Source: Paramecium octaurelia | Lineage: Eukaryota > Ciliophora > Oligohymenophorea > Peniculida > Parameciidae | Direction: 5' to 3' | Length of the DNA stretch: 64,000 bases | Assembly (NCBI GenBank): GCA_905182995.1 | Contig: CAJJDP010000055.1 | Coordinates: 1 to 64,000 of the forward strand | Part shown: positions 36,315-51,000 of the stretch, piece after piece | Layout of the letters: each line of letters starts with the position of its first letter | Numbering within the stretch: the stretch's first letter is position 1 | The notes under the pieces: generated by a model | The model's database searches: none | Told to the model about the DNA's origin: nothing | The model's input: the letters and a program-made list of their open reading frames with translations, nothing else | Program-made: the position numbers and the translations under genes

Positions 36315-36569
36315 TCAAGAGAATTATCTTTACACATATGAATTTTAAGCTTCTACTTTATTCTAATCATTGATTAAACTTGGTGTTGCAGTGTGAGCTC
36401 TTCTTTTAACTATAGGATTCTTTTATATTTTGTATTTTTCTAAGCAAAACTGATTAAGAATTTCTCTTTCGACCTCATCTTCCTCAATTTGTTTTGAAGT
36501 TAGTTGAGAAGCTAACTACACAGATTGAAGTTTGTCAATTTTATTCTTGGATGCTAATGAACAACCCAT
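36315..36569 (-). CDS. small MGC protein, predicted N-myristoylated (paralogue)
   Basis: Intronless, 84 residues. Starts MGCSLASKNKIDKLQSVQLA, an acylation-type N-terminus (Gly2, Cys3, Ser/Ala4, Ser7, Lys8). The middle is a charged helix (SKQIEEDEVEREILNQFCLE). The C-terminus carries KNPIVKRRAHTATPSLIND, which aligns with the ending of the convergent protein at 35614-35826. Sharing an acylated head and this basic tail motif while differing in the middle suggests a diverged duplicate pair. A plausible role is as a small membrane-anchored regulator; this is inference. Confidence 0.78.
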
Positions 36570-37604
36570 TTAAAAATAATTAATTAGTTTCAATCGTCGT
36601 GTTTAATATTACGAAAAATAACAAAACTAAGTTCTAGATAGTATCTATTAACTATGCTGATTATTGTTATTCATATACTGTATTTACTAACCTAGCTAAT
36701 TTAGCTGTCATATCTACTCATCTCCTCCAATCAGAGAACTTTTTTAATCTGAACTTTAAATTTATATAATCTAATTTTTAAATTGGAATCAGATCAATTT
36801 TATGCCATTTGGAGATATTTTTTCTTTATAACATATTGATAATTTAATCATTACTATCACTTTCATTACACCAATATCAATACGAGTTAATTTTAAATCA
36901 CAAATTTGAGTCAGGTCACAAAACATAAATTGGGTGCGTGTTGGCGTTTTAGTTAATTAGTTTAAGATTATTCTTAGATGTTTATTAATATATAAACCCA
37001 ATTAAAAATTCCTACTATCTGAAGCATTGGGAAAGAGTAGATGAGAAATGTATCAATTACAATAAAACAGTGATTAAATGAGTTGATTTCTTAAAAATTT
37101 TGGCAACATCAAGTACAATGACATAATTAATTAGATGATAATATTATTATATTGAAATCAAATAAAATACTATTGAAGTCGCATAAGGAAGTGCTATTGA
37201 TTAAATACGCATAAGATTGAGCTTAAGGAGACAGTCATTAGTTAAATTACTGAATTGCACAGTATAAACCTATTTTTTAAATTAGGTTGATTTATCTATT
37301 TTTAAGTTACTTCCTTGTTCAATATGCTATGGTTTCAACTTAAATGATAAATAATGATTCTGGGTTATTCTTAAAAATTATAGAAATCAATTTAAATTTA
37401 GAAAGTTAAAATAAAAAATATTGTTATCCTAATATAAAAAAGTAATTGTATTATACTAAATATATAAAATTTCCCCTTCTTTTTTTGTCCTAATTCATCC
37501 ATAAATAATTTTATATCATAGTAAATTTAATAACTATATTGTATTTGAAATTGAATAAATTTAATTTTTAGTTACAAAAAAACTTTCTTAATTTTATGAT
37601 CAAA
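36570..37604. other. 1-kb stretch with at most a decayed gene
   Basis: Largely AT-rich. Between about 37070 and 37310 a forward reading gives coding-like fragments in one frame (THKIELKETVISQITELHS) interrupted by several TGA codons, with other frames equally broken. This could be an old gene remnant. No functional feature can be supported. Confidence 0.35.
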
Positions 37605-39314
37605 TCATGTAAATAAAATATCAATGATTTTATTTAATTGAAACTCATTTTTATTTTAAGTATTACATAAATAAACCACTTCTAGAAGTCTTAATTGAAC
37701 AATATAATTTTTAGAATATAGTTATATTTTATAAATTAACCTCTAAAAAGTAGAAATAAATGAATAGATTATTAAATAGATTTATTATGTATTCATAGTA
37801 ATTAACACATTAACTTTCAACCTCTCCTTTTCCCAATAAAGGTGCTATGAGTAATAACTAAGGCTATATCTAAAAATTAATATAATTTTACATTATTAAG
37901 TAAGATATAAATTATTAAAGTAATCTTCTAATTTTACTAATCTTTATCTTAATATTTTATATGACTTTTCATTGTAAATTCCAAAAATTAACATTTCGAA
38001 TTGTGTTTCATTGCAGTTATCATTGTTTATTTGGATGTAGATTTAATTAGATATATTGCATTCAAAAATTTCGATTAAAATGAGAAATAGAGCCTCTTTG
38101 TACCCCAAGAAAGTAAAATCTAAAAGATTTTTCGACAAAATAATCTATTTTTACGAATACAACAATTTTAAATTAGAAAAGACTTTGCTTAAATTTACTT
38201 ACTTGATTTACTTCTATTCCAATTTTTCTTATAAATAGTGATATATAATCAATTTAAATAATCCTTTTAAATTTGATGTTTTATGAATAAGGATTCTTTT
38301 AAATTATTGATATATACTTTTTAATAAGACTCGATATTTAAATTGGAATTGCTATTCTATCTTTAAATTTTATTGTTCTCCTACGATTCTGCTACATTTG
38401 CATTGGTCAATTTTTATCAAAATAATAGGATTGGTTCCTGAGAATATTGAATATGTGATCTCTTAAGCTTTCTAATTCAATTCAATGATAAGTGATTGAT
38501 TTATGATGTTATCATTCTACTTGTCGAATTTATCTATTTATTTAAATAGAAAATTTTCTAAATTTATTTTTTTATGAAAGGTTAATTTCGATTTCCTTAA
38601 GAAATTCTTCAAATCCTCATTGGTATCACAGTTGACAATGAAAGAAAAAGATCCTTTTACAATAAAAGTGTGTCTTAATTGATCAAAATTAAAGATTACA
38701 CAAGGTTCTGTGACCATGCTTAATAGAATCTTATCCCATTATTCATTTAGGAGTGTAAGTTAAAATTTAGATCTTTCTGCAGCAACATTTTAATAAAGGG
38801 AAAATAAAAGCAGGAAGCAAATCAAGAATGCTGATAAAACAAATGCTTAGGAAAAGTTTGGTTGGTAAATTATAAAATAAGCTAAGTAAATTGAAAAAAT
38901 TGATAAGACCTAAACTAATGCATCTATAAATTCTCCAGAAGTAATGATTACAAATTAAAATCCTACTATCAATGCAGATGCTAATTAATAATGAAATTAA
39001 TTTTTGCTATCATCAACTCTCAAATAAGGGATCATCATTAAATAGGTAACAAGCATTAATGCATAGCGACAGCATTGAGGCTTTATCATTAGAATTGCAA
39101 TTAGACATAAATCACTAACAAAATAGCCTATTGTTCCATAAATTTCATCAAGGCTTTAGGTAATAATAGAAAAAGTCCCTTTAACCAGAACGACAAGGAA
39201 TGTTAAATATATTATTTTTTTAACTAAAGGTTTCCTTTTTTCTCTCAATTAAATTTCCTAATACTTTTCTTCTAATTTTGAATCCTTAAATTGCAAGGTG
39301 TATCTGTTTATCAT
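37605..39314 (-). CDS. multi-pass membrane protein resembling a degenerate histidine kinase
   Basis: 569 residues in a single uninterrupted frame, far longer than expected by chance even with TGA as the only stop. The first ~220 residues hold about six spans (IIYLTFLVVLVKGTFSIITQ, GYFVSDLCLIAILMI, YALMLVTYLMMIPYL, ALIVGFQFVIITSG, VLSAFLICFLLLFSLYQ). A linker follows (LLNEQWDKILLSMVTEP, then CVIFNFDQ) that resembles the segment leading into PAS-like regions of ciliate sensor kinases. The C-terminal part has FLILIEIFECNISNQIYIQI, where histidine kinases have their N-box and strand, but the phospho-His, DxG and GLGL motifs are not clear. So a kinase-like or inactive sensor is only a suggestion. 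Confidence 0.65.
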
Positions 39315-39957
39315 AAATTTGTGAACAATATATTATTAATATTTAATTTCATCAATTAAGAAACACCATGATAATATAATGAAAAACAAACAATTTATGA
39401 TATAAGGTCAAAACTTTGTAAATTAATCAAGCTGATTACATTTTTGAGATAAAAGAAAAAATTCGAAAAAAGAGGAAAATTATAATCTTGCAAATTTAAT
39501 ATTCTTAAGCTATAGCTCAGAATTGTTATTGTTTTGCATAACCGAGAAACAATATCAAATTCAACATATGGGTAATAGTTAAATTAAAACATCAAAAATA
39601 TGTTACACCAAAACAACCTAATATTCATATTCAATTTCCAATAATAATTTAGATCTAAAAATAATTTTTTTAATTACACAACTTATAATTATTAAAATGT
39701 TACTCCATTAAAATGTGGCTTTCAGAATCTGCAAACAGTCTAAATTGCGTTTTTCAACTAATTTTCTATGGAAAAATACGTTTGATTTAAAGTAATAAAT
39801 GATGTTAAATAAATCAATCCTATTTGACTTAGTCCTAGAAATATAAAGTTATACTAGGACTGTTTAAAGTAAAGCACAGAAATTTAATATGCATTAAAAC
39901 AAATTGATTAAATGTTTATTATTTATACAATTATAAAATAATTCAAATTTCAAAGTG
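39315..39957. promoter_or_regulatory. divergent intergenic region upstream of kinesin-13
   Basis: About 640 bp between divergent start codons. AT-rich with no supportable gene. An 11-bp imperfect palindrome-like stretch around CCTAGAAATATAAAGTTATACTAGG (39833-39857) has CCTAG/CTAGG arms separated by about 15 bp. It is the only structure that stands out; its meaning is unknown. Confidence 0.35.
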
Positions 39958-42277
<2,320 letters not shown>

Positions 42278-42475
42278 AAATATATCAATTAATTATATTC
42301 TAAGACATCTTTAGATATAAAAACAACTAATTTTAAAGGGTCTATCTAAATATTCCCCTATCTATAGGCTATATAGTAATTCCCTTAAGCTTTATTTTAT
42401 AGACATCTTGGAATCATGTTGAATATGATAGAAGATAGGAATATAATAATTAATTTATTTATATATATTATTAAG

Positions 42476-43140
42476 ATGGATGAACCATAAGTAGTAAAAA
42501 TAATTGTAGTTGGCGAATCATATGCCGGAAAGACATCCCTGTTATAGTAATATTGTTATAAGGAGTTTGATCATAATCACAGTGCAACAATAGGTTGTGA
42601 TTTCACTTTAAAGTTGATTACAAAAAATGACACAAAACTGAAGTTATAGATTTGGGATGTGGCTGGTATCAATTAATTAAATTCAAAGGATAGGAGAGAT
42701 TTTAAAATTTGTCTAAAATGTTTATCCGATAAGCAAAAGGTTGCTTAATCATGTGTGACATTACTAATAAGAAATCCTTGGATGCCGCTTTGTCTTGGCG
42801 TAATGTTGTTAAGGATATTGCTGATGAAGTTCCTATATTTTTAATTCAAAATAAAACAGACTTATTGTAAGGAGAAAGAGAAGAGTACTAAACCGAACAA
42901 TATTTAAATCAATTTGCACAACATAACAATTTTACTCGGAGTTACTAAATAAGTGTGAAATTAAATCAGAATGTAGATTTGATATTTTATGAGCTTGTGG
43001 AGGCTATGATAGAGAAAGGAGTCATAAAATTAGAAGACAGTGTAATCAAGAGGTATATTTTTAATTAACATTAAAGTTCCTTTGTTATCAAAAACGATAA
43101 TAATGATCGAAATAAAGCAAAGAAAAAAGAATGTTGTTGA
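42476..43140 (+). CDS. Rab-like small GTPase
   Basis: 213 residues, one intron at 42666-42688 placed inside the switch II motif. G boxes: P-loop GESYAGKTSL; switch I Thr in SATIGCDFTLK; WDVAGQERF; NKTD in place of NKxD; SVK in place of SAK. The C-terminus KKKECC is a double-cysteine geranylgeranylation signal, as in Rabs. Rabs recruit effectors for vesicle traffic. The subclass is unclear: the SYAGKT loop and TIGCDF effector segment are not those of a common Rab. Splicing reconstitutes AGQERF exactly, which confirms the intron. Confidence 0.93.
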
Positions 43141-43215
43141 ATAAATATACATCATCTATATTACTAAATCGTATAAATACTTATTAACCTAAACAGATGT
43201 AATCGATATCATCAT

Positions 43216-44043
43216 TCATTCATAAACATCACAATATGCTTGTCTTGTTAAGATGTTCGATCTGTTAATTATTCTATTTTGAGAACAAACTATAAATGGA
43301 GCAGCTCTGTCCTCAATCTTTGTAATTTCTCCATTTGTAATAATAACAATTCCTGGATCAAGAGTACCAATAATTAAGGATAATTGATCTTAATTCTCTA
43401 TAATTGCAAGTTAGACAACTGCACTTCCCATTTGATATTCATAGAGCTTAGTAAATTCTGGGTATGAGGACAAGATAACTTTGCCACTTGAATCTCCTGT
43501 TAGAATTTTATTTCCATGAATATAATGATGCATTATTTATCCCTTATGCCCGATATCCACAGTATTCTCATTGTATGATATTTTATTTCCCATTATATAT
43601 AATGTATCATCATGAGATCTTAGTTAAGTGACCCAAGGCTATTAGTTTTGAGTGCATTTTAATTCAACAGTGTCTAAATCGTATATTAATAATTTATCTG
43701 ATGTTGTACCCACATATAGTTGATCCTTATGAACGCATATTGAAAGAGGAATCTCAGGTAATTAAGTTACTTTAGGTTCTTCGTCGCCTTTATATATTTT
43801 CAAAGTTCCATTTACTGAAGCTATGATGTGATATTCATCATGAATCAAAGCATCTGCAATTGCATATTCATTTCCTTCTTTCTTGTATAATAATTTCAAA
43901 GATTCCAAGTCCCACACTGATAAATCGTGATCATTGCCAATACTAACAAAGGCATTTAACTTCGGATGTTTAACAAACTTGAAGAGAGTGCCATGCAAAG
44001 AAATATCAATTAATTCAGAATGAACTCTTTTTCCTTTAAACAT
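43216..44043 (-). CDS. WD40-repeat protein, short
   Basis: 275 residues, intronless. At least four WD-like blades are visible: LFKFVKHPKLNAFVSIGNDH followed by DLSVWDLESLKLL; IADALIHDEYHIIASVNGTL then KIYKGD; LYVGTTSDKLLIYDLDTVE; and HHYIHGNKILTGDSSGKVIL. It is short for a full seven-blade propeller but could make one with divergent blades. I do not recognise the subfamily. It converges on the Rab-like gene with 75 bp between stops. A scaffold role is generic to the fold. Confidence 0.82.
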
Positions 44044-44059
44044 AAAATAATATAAATAA

Positions 44060-44880
44060 CAAAAAACATGACAAAATTTATTCTAAAGCAAAACAAGCGT
44101 ATTGAATTTCTAGAATTTTGAAAGGAAATTTCATTTATTATTATGTAGCAATGTTGATAAAAGTAAATTTTACTCATTCTATTGATCTAATTAGTGAAAG
44201 GATTACATTACTTACATATTTATAAGATCATATACAGATATATCAAATTGCCTCACATGAAAATAAAATTATCCGAGAAGGATGAGTATAGATTGATTTT
44301 TAGTAATGATCAAAGTGTCTGCAAACAAGAATAATATAATATCAGAATTTAGTTTTGCTCAATAATAAATTGAAATGTCAGGAATCTCAATTATATACTT
44401 CAAATAAATTAAAAATGAATATTTAAATCGAAAATGCTAGTTCTTTAAATACTAAAATCGTAACCATATTCAATAATATTGAAATATTTTTTTTGATTGA
44501 TAACTACATCAGAATTAACAAGAAATCAAGTTAATTATATTGAAATAGAATTTAAATCAAGTAAAATAAAGAATTTAGAGGTATTCTTTGGATGTGAAAA
44601 CAATTAGTAAATAGAAACCGTTGAAATTAATTCTAAAACGTATTTATCATTTTAACAAATTTACCAAATAACTGCAAACTATTTTTATTTTGAAAATTAT
44701 AGATTCTGAAAAATAACATCTAAATTAGAAACAATAATCAGTGATCATGCAAGATTCTCATCACTAACCTCCGAAAATAGTTCTTAGGAGTTTTAATTTG
44801 ATATAGGGTTAAGTTATAGAATTTTAATAAATAAGATACAAATCTCATAATTCTATTAAAAAGTATTGAAAATGAGTTGA
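44060..44880 (+). pseudogene. probable decayed gene, unknown family
   Basis: Several coding-like pieces on the plus strand lie in different frames with TGA codons between them. One is MKIKLSEKDEYRLIFSNDQS near 44260. A longer one spans 44535-44700 (NYIEIEFKSSKIKNLEVFFG, then INSKTYLSFQQIYQITANYF). It continues past an in-frame TGA into TSKLETIISDHARFSSLTSE and FQFDIGLSYRILINKIQ up to about 44880. Introns of normal size explain some joins but not the TGA near 44705. Alternating hydrophobic residues suggest beta-rich structure. A broken host gene is the best reading; a real gene with unusual exons is the alternative. Confidence 0.45.
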
Positions 44881-44922
44881 TAGAATTCAAAATATTTATT
44901 TCAAATATCATTGTCTTAATAT

Positions 44923-46322
44923 ATGGAAACTGTGGAAGTTATAGAGCCAGGTTATGCTAAAACTAAACAGATTATTAGTCACTATGGAAAAAAATACTAT
45001 TTGGGATACATTAATTATGGAATCCAAGGCATTAAAGAAGAGACTTGTGCAGTGAAAATCTATTAGTTAGAAAGCATGGTATGAAGAATTTCTAATGGTA
45101 GTAAGACAACATTGATGCTGAAAGAGAGAAAGAAGTACTGATGAGTCTGGATCATGAAAATATTGCCAAAACATACAAAATTATATAGAAGGACAAGTAG
45201 ATTTACATTTTTAGGGAATATGACGCACAGATGACTTTGAAAACTCTTATCGATAGATTAGAAGCTGCTAAATAAGAGATTGATTGCAGTAAGAAGTTCA
45301 ATTATTATAATAGGGCTTATATTAAGTTTAGGTGCCAGAATGATCGATTGTCTCAATTACATGGAATCATTATCGCTTACAAATAGAGATTTGAATCCTA
45401 GCAATATTTTCCTTAATTAGGAAATGAATTTTAAAATTTTTGATTTCGGATAATCTAAAATCATAGAAAAGGACGAAATAGGACTTACTATGGGTATTGG
45501 TATTAATGATGTATAGAATCTAGTATTATTTATAGTATTTTATGAGTCCTTAAATGTTGGGATTAGAAGAAGAAAATGGTGAAAATATAGAACTTAATTA
45601 TTACAAAAGCGACATTTGGAGTTTGGGCATGATTCTCTATTATTTCGGAGAATATTAATATCCTTGGAGAAGAGAATTAAAATAGAGTGAAATGGAATTT
45701 GAATTGGAAATTCAAAAGATGAAAGATCCTAATTATAAACTGTAATTTAGAAGAATTACAAGTCCAGAATTAAAAAGTTTGATTTCAAGAATGTTGATTT
45801 ATGATTAGGACAGGAGAGCTTCTGCAAAGCAATTACTAGAGGAACCTTTCATTAAACCATATGTGAAATAGCCATCTCCATAGGTATTCTTAAATTTACC
45901 ATATCATTTAGATAACTAAATTACAATTTTTGTGCGAATTGATTTAAAGGTTGAAAGATATGAAAGCTGCATACGACGTTGATGAAGTGTATTAAGACTT
46001 AATTTTCAATCTTTTAATAAGATATTTTACTGAAAATAAGAAGTTGCTCAATAAGAGATCTAAATTTTATAACAGTTACCGTTAATTATTGGACTATCAG
46101 ATGTTCAATAAAAAATAATTGTGGTATATTTTTAAAGTCAATTCTTAAACCAAACGATAACTTAAGAATTATGTTAATGAATATAGAAGGTAATCTACAT
46201 TAAATCATCGCTAACAAGAGGAGTTAATGCTATTGTTATAGGCTATGAATAGTGAAAAGTAATACCCAAATAACCCTTAACAATTAATTGAAGAAGCAGA
46301 GAAATATTATTTAGAAAATTGA
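44923..46322 (+). CDS. protein kinase, divergent
   Basis: 432 residues, four introns (a 23-nt one after QLESM near 45078-45100, a 25-nt one near 45289-45313, a 25-nt one near 45511-45535, and a 28-nt one near 45882-45909). The kinase fold is recognisable. The VAIK-type lysine is in CAVKIYQLE; the catalytic loop is TNRDLNPSNIFLNQ, with Thr-Asn in place of His-Arg's His; DFGQSK is intact; a P+1/APE region reads YFMSPQMLG; and SDIWSLGMILYYFGEYQYPW follows. The glycine-rich loop is poor (SHYGKKYYLGYINYG). Asp, Asn and DFG are kept, so activity is possible. The 140-residue C-terminal region is helical (CELIQRLKDMKAAYDVDEVY). Subfamily not recognised. Confidence 0.85.
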
Positions 46323-46528
46323 AACCTATAAATTTCACATTTATAAAATATTTACATGAGAATATATAAAAATTTCTAACCTTATAAATATGATATCTCT
46401 AAATGAGCAAGCCTTTAAAAAGCTATACAAATCTAAGATAGCCACTCTCCTTGCAGACTATAAGTAATTAACTAATAAGCATTAATTTAAAATCAAAACT
46501 ATATAAATCATTATAAAAAATGTATTCA
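46323..46528. other. short intergenic stretch between convergent genes
   Basis: Contains a forward frame from 46389 (MISLNEQAFKKLYKSKIATL) of 52 codons that looks coding-like at its start but runs into the antisense of the next gene. It may be a small gene or chance. Confidence 0.25.
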
Positions 46529-47544
46529 TCAGATTTCGTTATTGAGTTGTTAAGATATTTTTGATTGCTATTTTTATTTTTGATTTTTAATTCTCTAGAT
46601 CACACCCATAACACTTCCTATTTTTAATTGATGAACTTTTAAGGTTTCATCAGGAATAATTAGTTTGTCTTTTCTTAACATCATTTCTAATTTTGTTGTT
46701 ATGATATTAGAGCTTTTCTTTTTGACAAATTTGATTGCTGGGGTAGAGATCTTCCTATTGCTTTCAATAGATTATTATGACACACTTCTTAATTTAGCAA
46801 TTCTATTCATAAACTCATCAATTGCTTATTTGCTACAATTGCTATCCTTCAATCTTTAACGAATTCCTGTCATTATTGCTTGATTTTTGTCAGGTATATT
46901 CTTACGTAATGATTCGTTTAATTGTTCCATAGTACTCGCTTCAATTGAAGCCTGTTGTTTTGAATACAAATCTGCTGCACTTTGATTGTTGGAGATGATT
47001 AACTCTATCCATAATGCACAACTTTACTCTTGTGTATGATTCTTTCTGGGCTTTGAGAAATGAAAGTGTTTCCATCTTTAGGTGGCGATTGTTGCTATGC
47101 CAATGTTCTCTCCGTTATTGATTTAATCTAATGATGATTCAATTTTATTATTCTTGATTTCTTCTCATCTCTCTCTTGAGTTTTCTCTCTGTATGATATT
47201 ATGCGAGGTTAACTGTTGCTTGTTATTTTCTTTTACATTCGCTAATCCAACAATGCAATAATCTCATCTATATTCTCTGGCTCTGTGCAATCAATTGATT
47301 TATCTTTTAAATTCATTTTTGCTATTTCTTACTGCAATTTTTTTATGTTCATTACAATCGAATGTAAATATGAGAAATAATCTTACTAGCATCTATTCGT
47401 AGTCACATACTCCAAGTAACTAACCTTCTCAAATGCCCTTTAACTTAAACCCAACTTGTTCAAAGCAATCTGTGTTGCTTAAGAATCAAAATCAATTTTT
47501 TATTCTAAAATTTGCTTCATTTCATGAATTGCCATTTTATTCAT
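46529..47544 (-). CDS. 330-residue helical protein, unknown
   Basis: One intron at 47005-47027, needed to join the halves. Soluble, rich in Lys, Gln, Ser and Ile. Helical N-terminus (HEMKQILEQKIDFDSQATQI, EKVSYLEYVTTNRCQQDYFS) with coiled-coil character, then a basic Ser/Pro-rich linker. The helical C-terminal part includes KQQASIEASTMEQLNESLRK and KQAIDEFMNRIAKLRSVSQQ, and ends with a basic tail. No family recognised. It may bind nucleic acid or cytoskeleton, given its charge; this is a guess. Confidence 0.78.
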
Positions 47545-48062
47545 ATTTTAATATTATTATTGTTATTATGCAAAATACTGCAAAAGCGCTTACATCATAA
47601 AATAACCTATACTTTTGACAGCCAATCAAAGAATACAACACTAACCTAGAATGTCTAGAAGCAAATACGATTTTTATTTAATAATTCATTAATAATCTAC
47701 TTAACTTCTAAAAACTGATTTTAAATTCTGAAAACTAACATGTATACTAAGATATTAATTATGAGATAAAAAGATATCTAATACAATCTCTTTATTTAAC
47801 TGACAATATATAGGAAATAAGAGTATTATCATATAATAGTAAATATTCAGACAGAATGAATATTTCAAATAGATACATGCCTATTGTGATTATAATATAG
47901 AGGATATGTAAATATTTAAAAAAACAGCTATTCTAATTGAAAAATCTCTGGACTGAAACTTCTTTAAAACAAAAATTCAAGAACATTAAATAATTAATTC
48001 TTAATATAATTTAAGAATACCAAATATTTTATTTATATAAAATAATTAATAGATTAATATCT
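47545..48062. other. AT-rich spacer
   Basis: About 520 bp between the upstream end of one minus-strand gene and the stop of the next. It must carry the promoter of the 330-residue protein. No gene or defined motif seen. Confidence 0.45.
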
Positions 48063-51000
48063 TCAATTCATTGTATACTCCTATCTCTCATGAGATGGTA
48101 CCAATTGTAATTTTGGCTTGATATTCATTGCCAGAAGTTCTTAAAATAATAATTTACAACAATATGGCAATCTAATTTAATAAACTTTGTCTGTGTTACA
48201 ACCTCTACACACCGAATCACTCTTAAACATTCCGCATATTTCACAGACGTAAACATTGAATGGATCACTTGAAATCAATAATCTCTCTATTAATAGATTT
48301 GAGGCTCCATAAGCTAAAAAGCAATCTCTTTCCATCTCTCCAATACGTTGACCTCCATCTTTGGCTCTTCCTTCAACAGGCTGACGTGTGAGTTTCTCCA
48401 TGGGACCTTTGGCTCTGGCATGAATCTTATCGATGACCATATGCTTAAGTCTTTGATAGAAAATAGGTCCTTGATAGACATAACACTCCATATATTCTCC
48501 AGTGATTCCAGAAATCAAACAGTCTTTTCCTTAATAATGGAATCCTCTTTTCAATAGTTCTTCTCCTACCTAGAGTACATTCTCTCCTCCAAAGGCAGTA
48601 CCGTATTTGAATTTGCCTTCCAAAGCTCCCAACTTACCGCACAATAGTTCCATTAATTTAGCAATTGTCATTCTTGATGGATAACCATGAGGATTCATGA
48701 TGAGATCAGGACACCATCCTCTTTCATTGAAGGGCATGTCTTCCTAATTAACAATGAGACCAACAACACCCTTTTGACCATGACGACTTGAGAACTTATC
48801 TCCAAATTCAGGTCTTCTGATTTACCTGAAGATTGTCTTGATTGTTTTGATTTTCTCAGTTCCATCATTGGTATTATTAATAATCAAGACTCTATCCACA
48901 GTATATGGCCATTTTTCTTTGAAAACAGAGGGAGTGTCTGCTATTTAGACATTATCAGTCTACGGATTATCTGGAACTTGTGGCGTCTTTTTATTCACAT
49001 AAATATCTCCATGATGCAATTGGGCTCCCACCTTCGTAATGCCATCATTGTCTAGAGCATGGTATTTCTTAATAAACTTCTTTTTGGTATTATGAGTTTT
49101 GGTTGGTGGTTCATCAATCCTCTCATTGAATCTGCTCTCCTTATTCCTTTGATTGATTTCACATTCAGTCACTGACTTTTTATAGACTGCAGTTCTACCG
49201 AATCCTCTATCCAGTGAAGATTTATTCATAATCAAAGCATCTTCGATATCGTAACATGAATAACTCATAACTGCCACTTATGCATTATGTCCAGCTGGTA
49301 ATCTGTGTTAGTTGACAGCTTCCATGGATACTGTACGAACTAAGGGAGTTTGTGGGTATATCAATTGATACAATTAAGTATCACATCTGATTTATGTATT
49401 CATTCCAATAATACCTAGAGATTGTTTACCCATTTGACATTAAAATGTATTACGTGCACTCTGATTGTGATGTGGGAAGGGTACTAAACCAGTCACACAA
49501 CTAAGGATGGTCATTTAATCTATTTCTAAATGAGTAGTCTCCATCGTCACATCATTGATAGTCAAAGCAATAAATGCATTGTCAGATTCATTAACATCCA
49601 GATATTCTATCTTCCCATTTTTCACATAACTAGAAAACACTGTTTTGGCATCATTCTACTTGAAATCAATCATATCAATTTAGTTTAATTGAGGTTTGCC
49701 ATCTTTCACAAGAATCAATGGTCTAACCAATCTACCACTGTCACCAGAGATGTTTACTACTTTCCTTAAATCATCCTTATGAATTGAAACAAATTCATTG
49801 ATCTTTCCTCTCCTTCTTAAAATTCTTAATTGATCAACAAATTCCTGAGGTCTAGCATGCATTCCCACTATGATACCATTTAAGTAAACAATGTAATTCT
49901 TATGAAATTCGCTTGGTTTAAAATGACATATATCCTCTACTCCCATAGACAATATGATCTTATAAACACTATCTTGTATATCCTCCTAAGTGATATGTGT
50001 CAATAGAGCCAAAGTCTTAACCAAACCACAATCTTCACCATCAGGAGTATCTGCAGGACAAATCATACCAAATTGAGATCCAACCAAGGCTCTTGGTCCA
50101 CTTACTTTAAGTGTCTTTTACACCTGACTTCTCATTTTGGTTAACATACCCAGAGCAGATGTATATGATATTCTAGCTAGTAATTACGTAACTCCTTGTC
50201 TATCCATGTGAAATCTTTGTATTGTCCATTTTCCAGTTTTGATTGCTCTATTCAATCCCTTTGTGATATCAACTCCAAATTCCTTCATTTTCATCGTGAC
50301 ATCTTTAGGAGTGAATTTGCAATTGGCTTTGCCTAATTCCTTTTTGAGAATGCTCGATATCGTAGAGTTTAATCCTTTGAATAAATCTTCGAACAACAAT
50401 TCAAGAAGGTTGCCTGCACATCTCATTCTTTTATTTCCGTAATAATCCTTGTCATCAACAAATCGTTTGTCTTCCATAGCCAATATCAATCTTCTGACCA
50501 TTTGCCCTAGATATATTGCTTTCGGATAGAAATCATATTTTTTGCAATTGACGTGAGCCAAAAAGACTTATGCTAATTTCTCTCTGGCTTGATCAGCTAG
50601 ATTGGATGATTGACCACCGAATTTACTGGTAATTAATTTTCCAATATATTATAATGCATCCAGTTGTGTTTTTATTTTTTCATCAGAGGAATCCTAAAAA
50701 CTCATTAGCAGTTTCTCCACGATGCTTGGTTCAGTTCCAATCAATTCAATGATCTCTTTATCATTGACTATGCCTAAAGCCTTGAAAACGATAAAGAGAG
50801 GAGCATCTTTGAAACTTGAAGACTTCACATAAAATTTATTCTTTTTTAAAATTATCGATGCTTTGGATTTCGTTTCCAATTGATAAGATTGAACTGTCGA
50901 CACATACTAATCTGTCTTATTGTCAACATCCACAATAATTCTATTATCTACGACTTGTTCCAGTATCAGAATGACCTTCTCATTGCCTTCAATGATGAAA

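Noticed and set aside
38056-38238. Forward frame of about 60 codons
   Set aside because: Antisense to the uninterrupted 569-codon minus-strand gene.
46146-46240. A last intron in the divergent kinase starting GTAATCTACATT
   Set aside because: The sequence reads through in frame without it (RRQSTLNHRQQEE), and removal would break the frame.
48348-48557. Forward-strand frame opposite the polymerase gene
   Set aside because: Fully antisense to conserved RPC2 sequence; a shadow frame.
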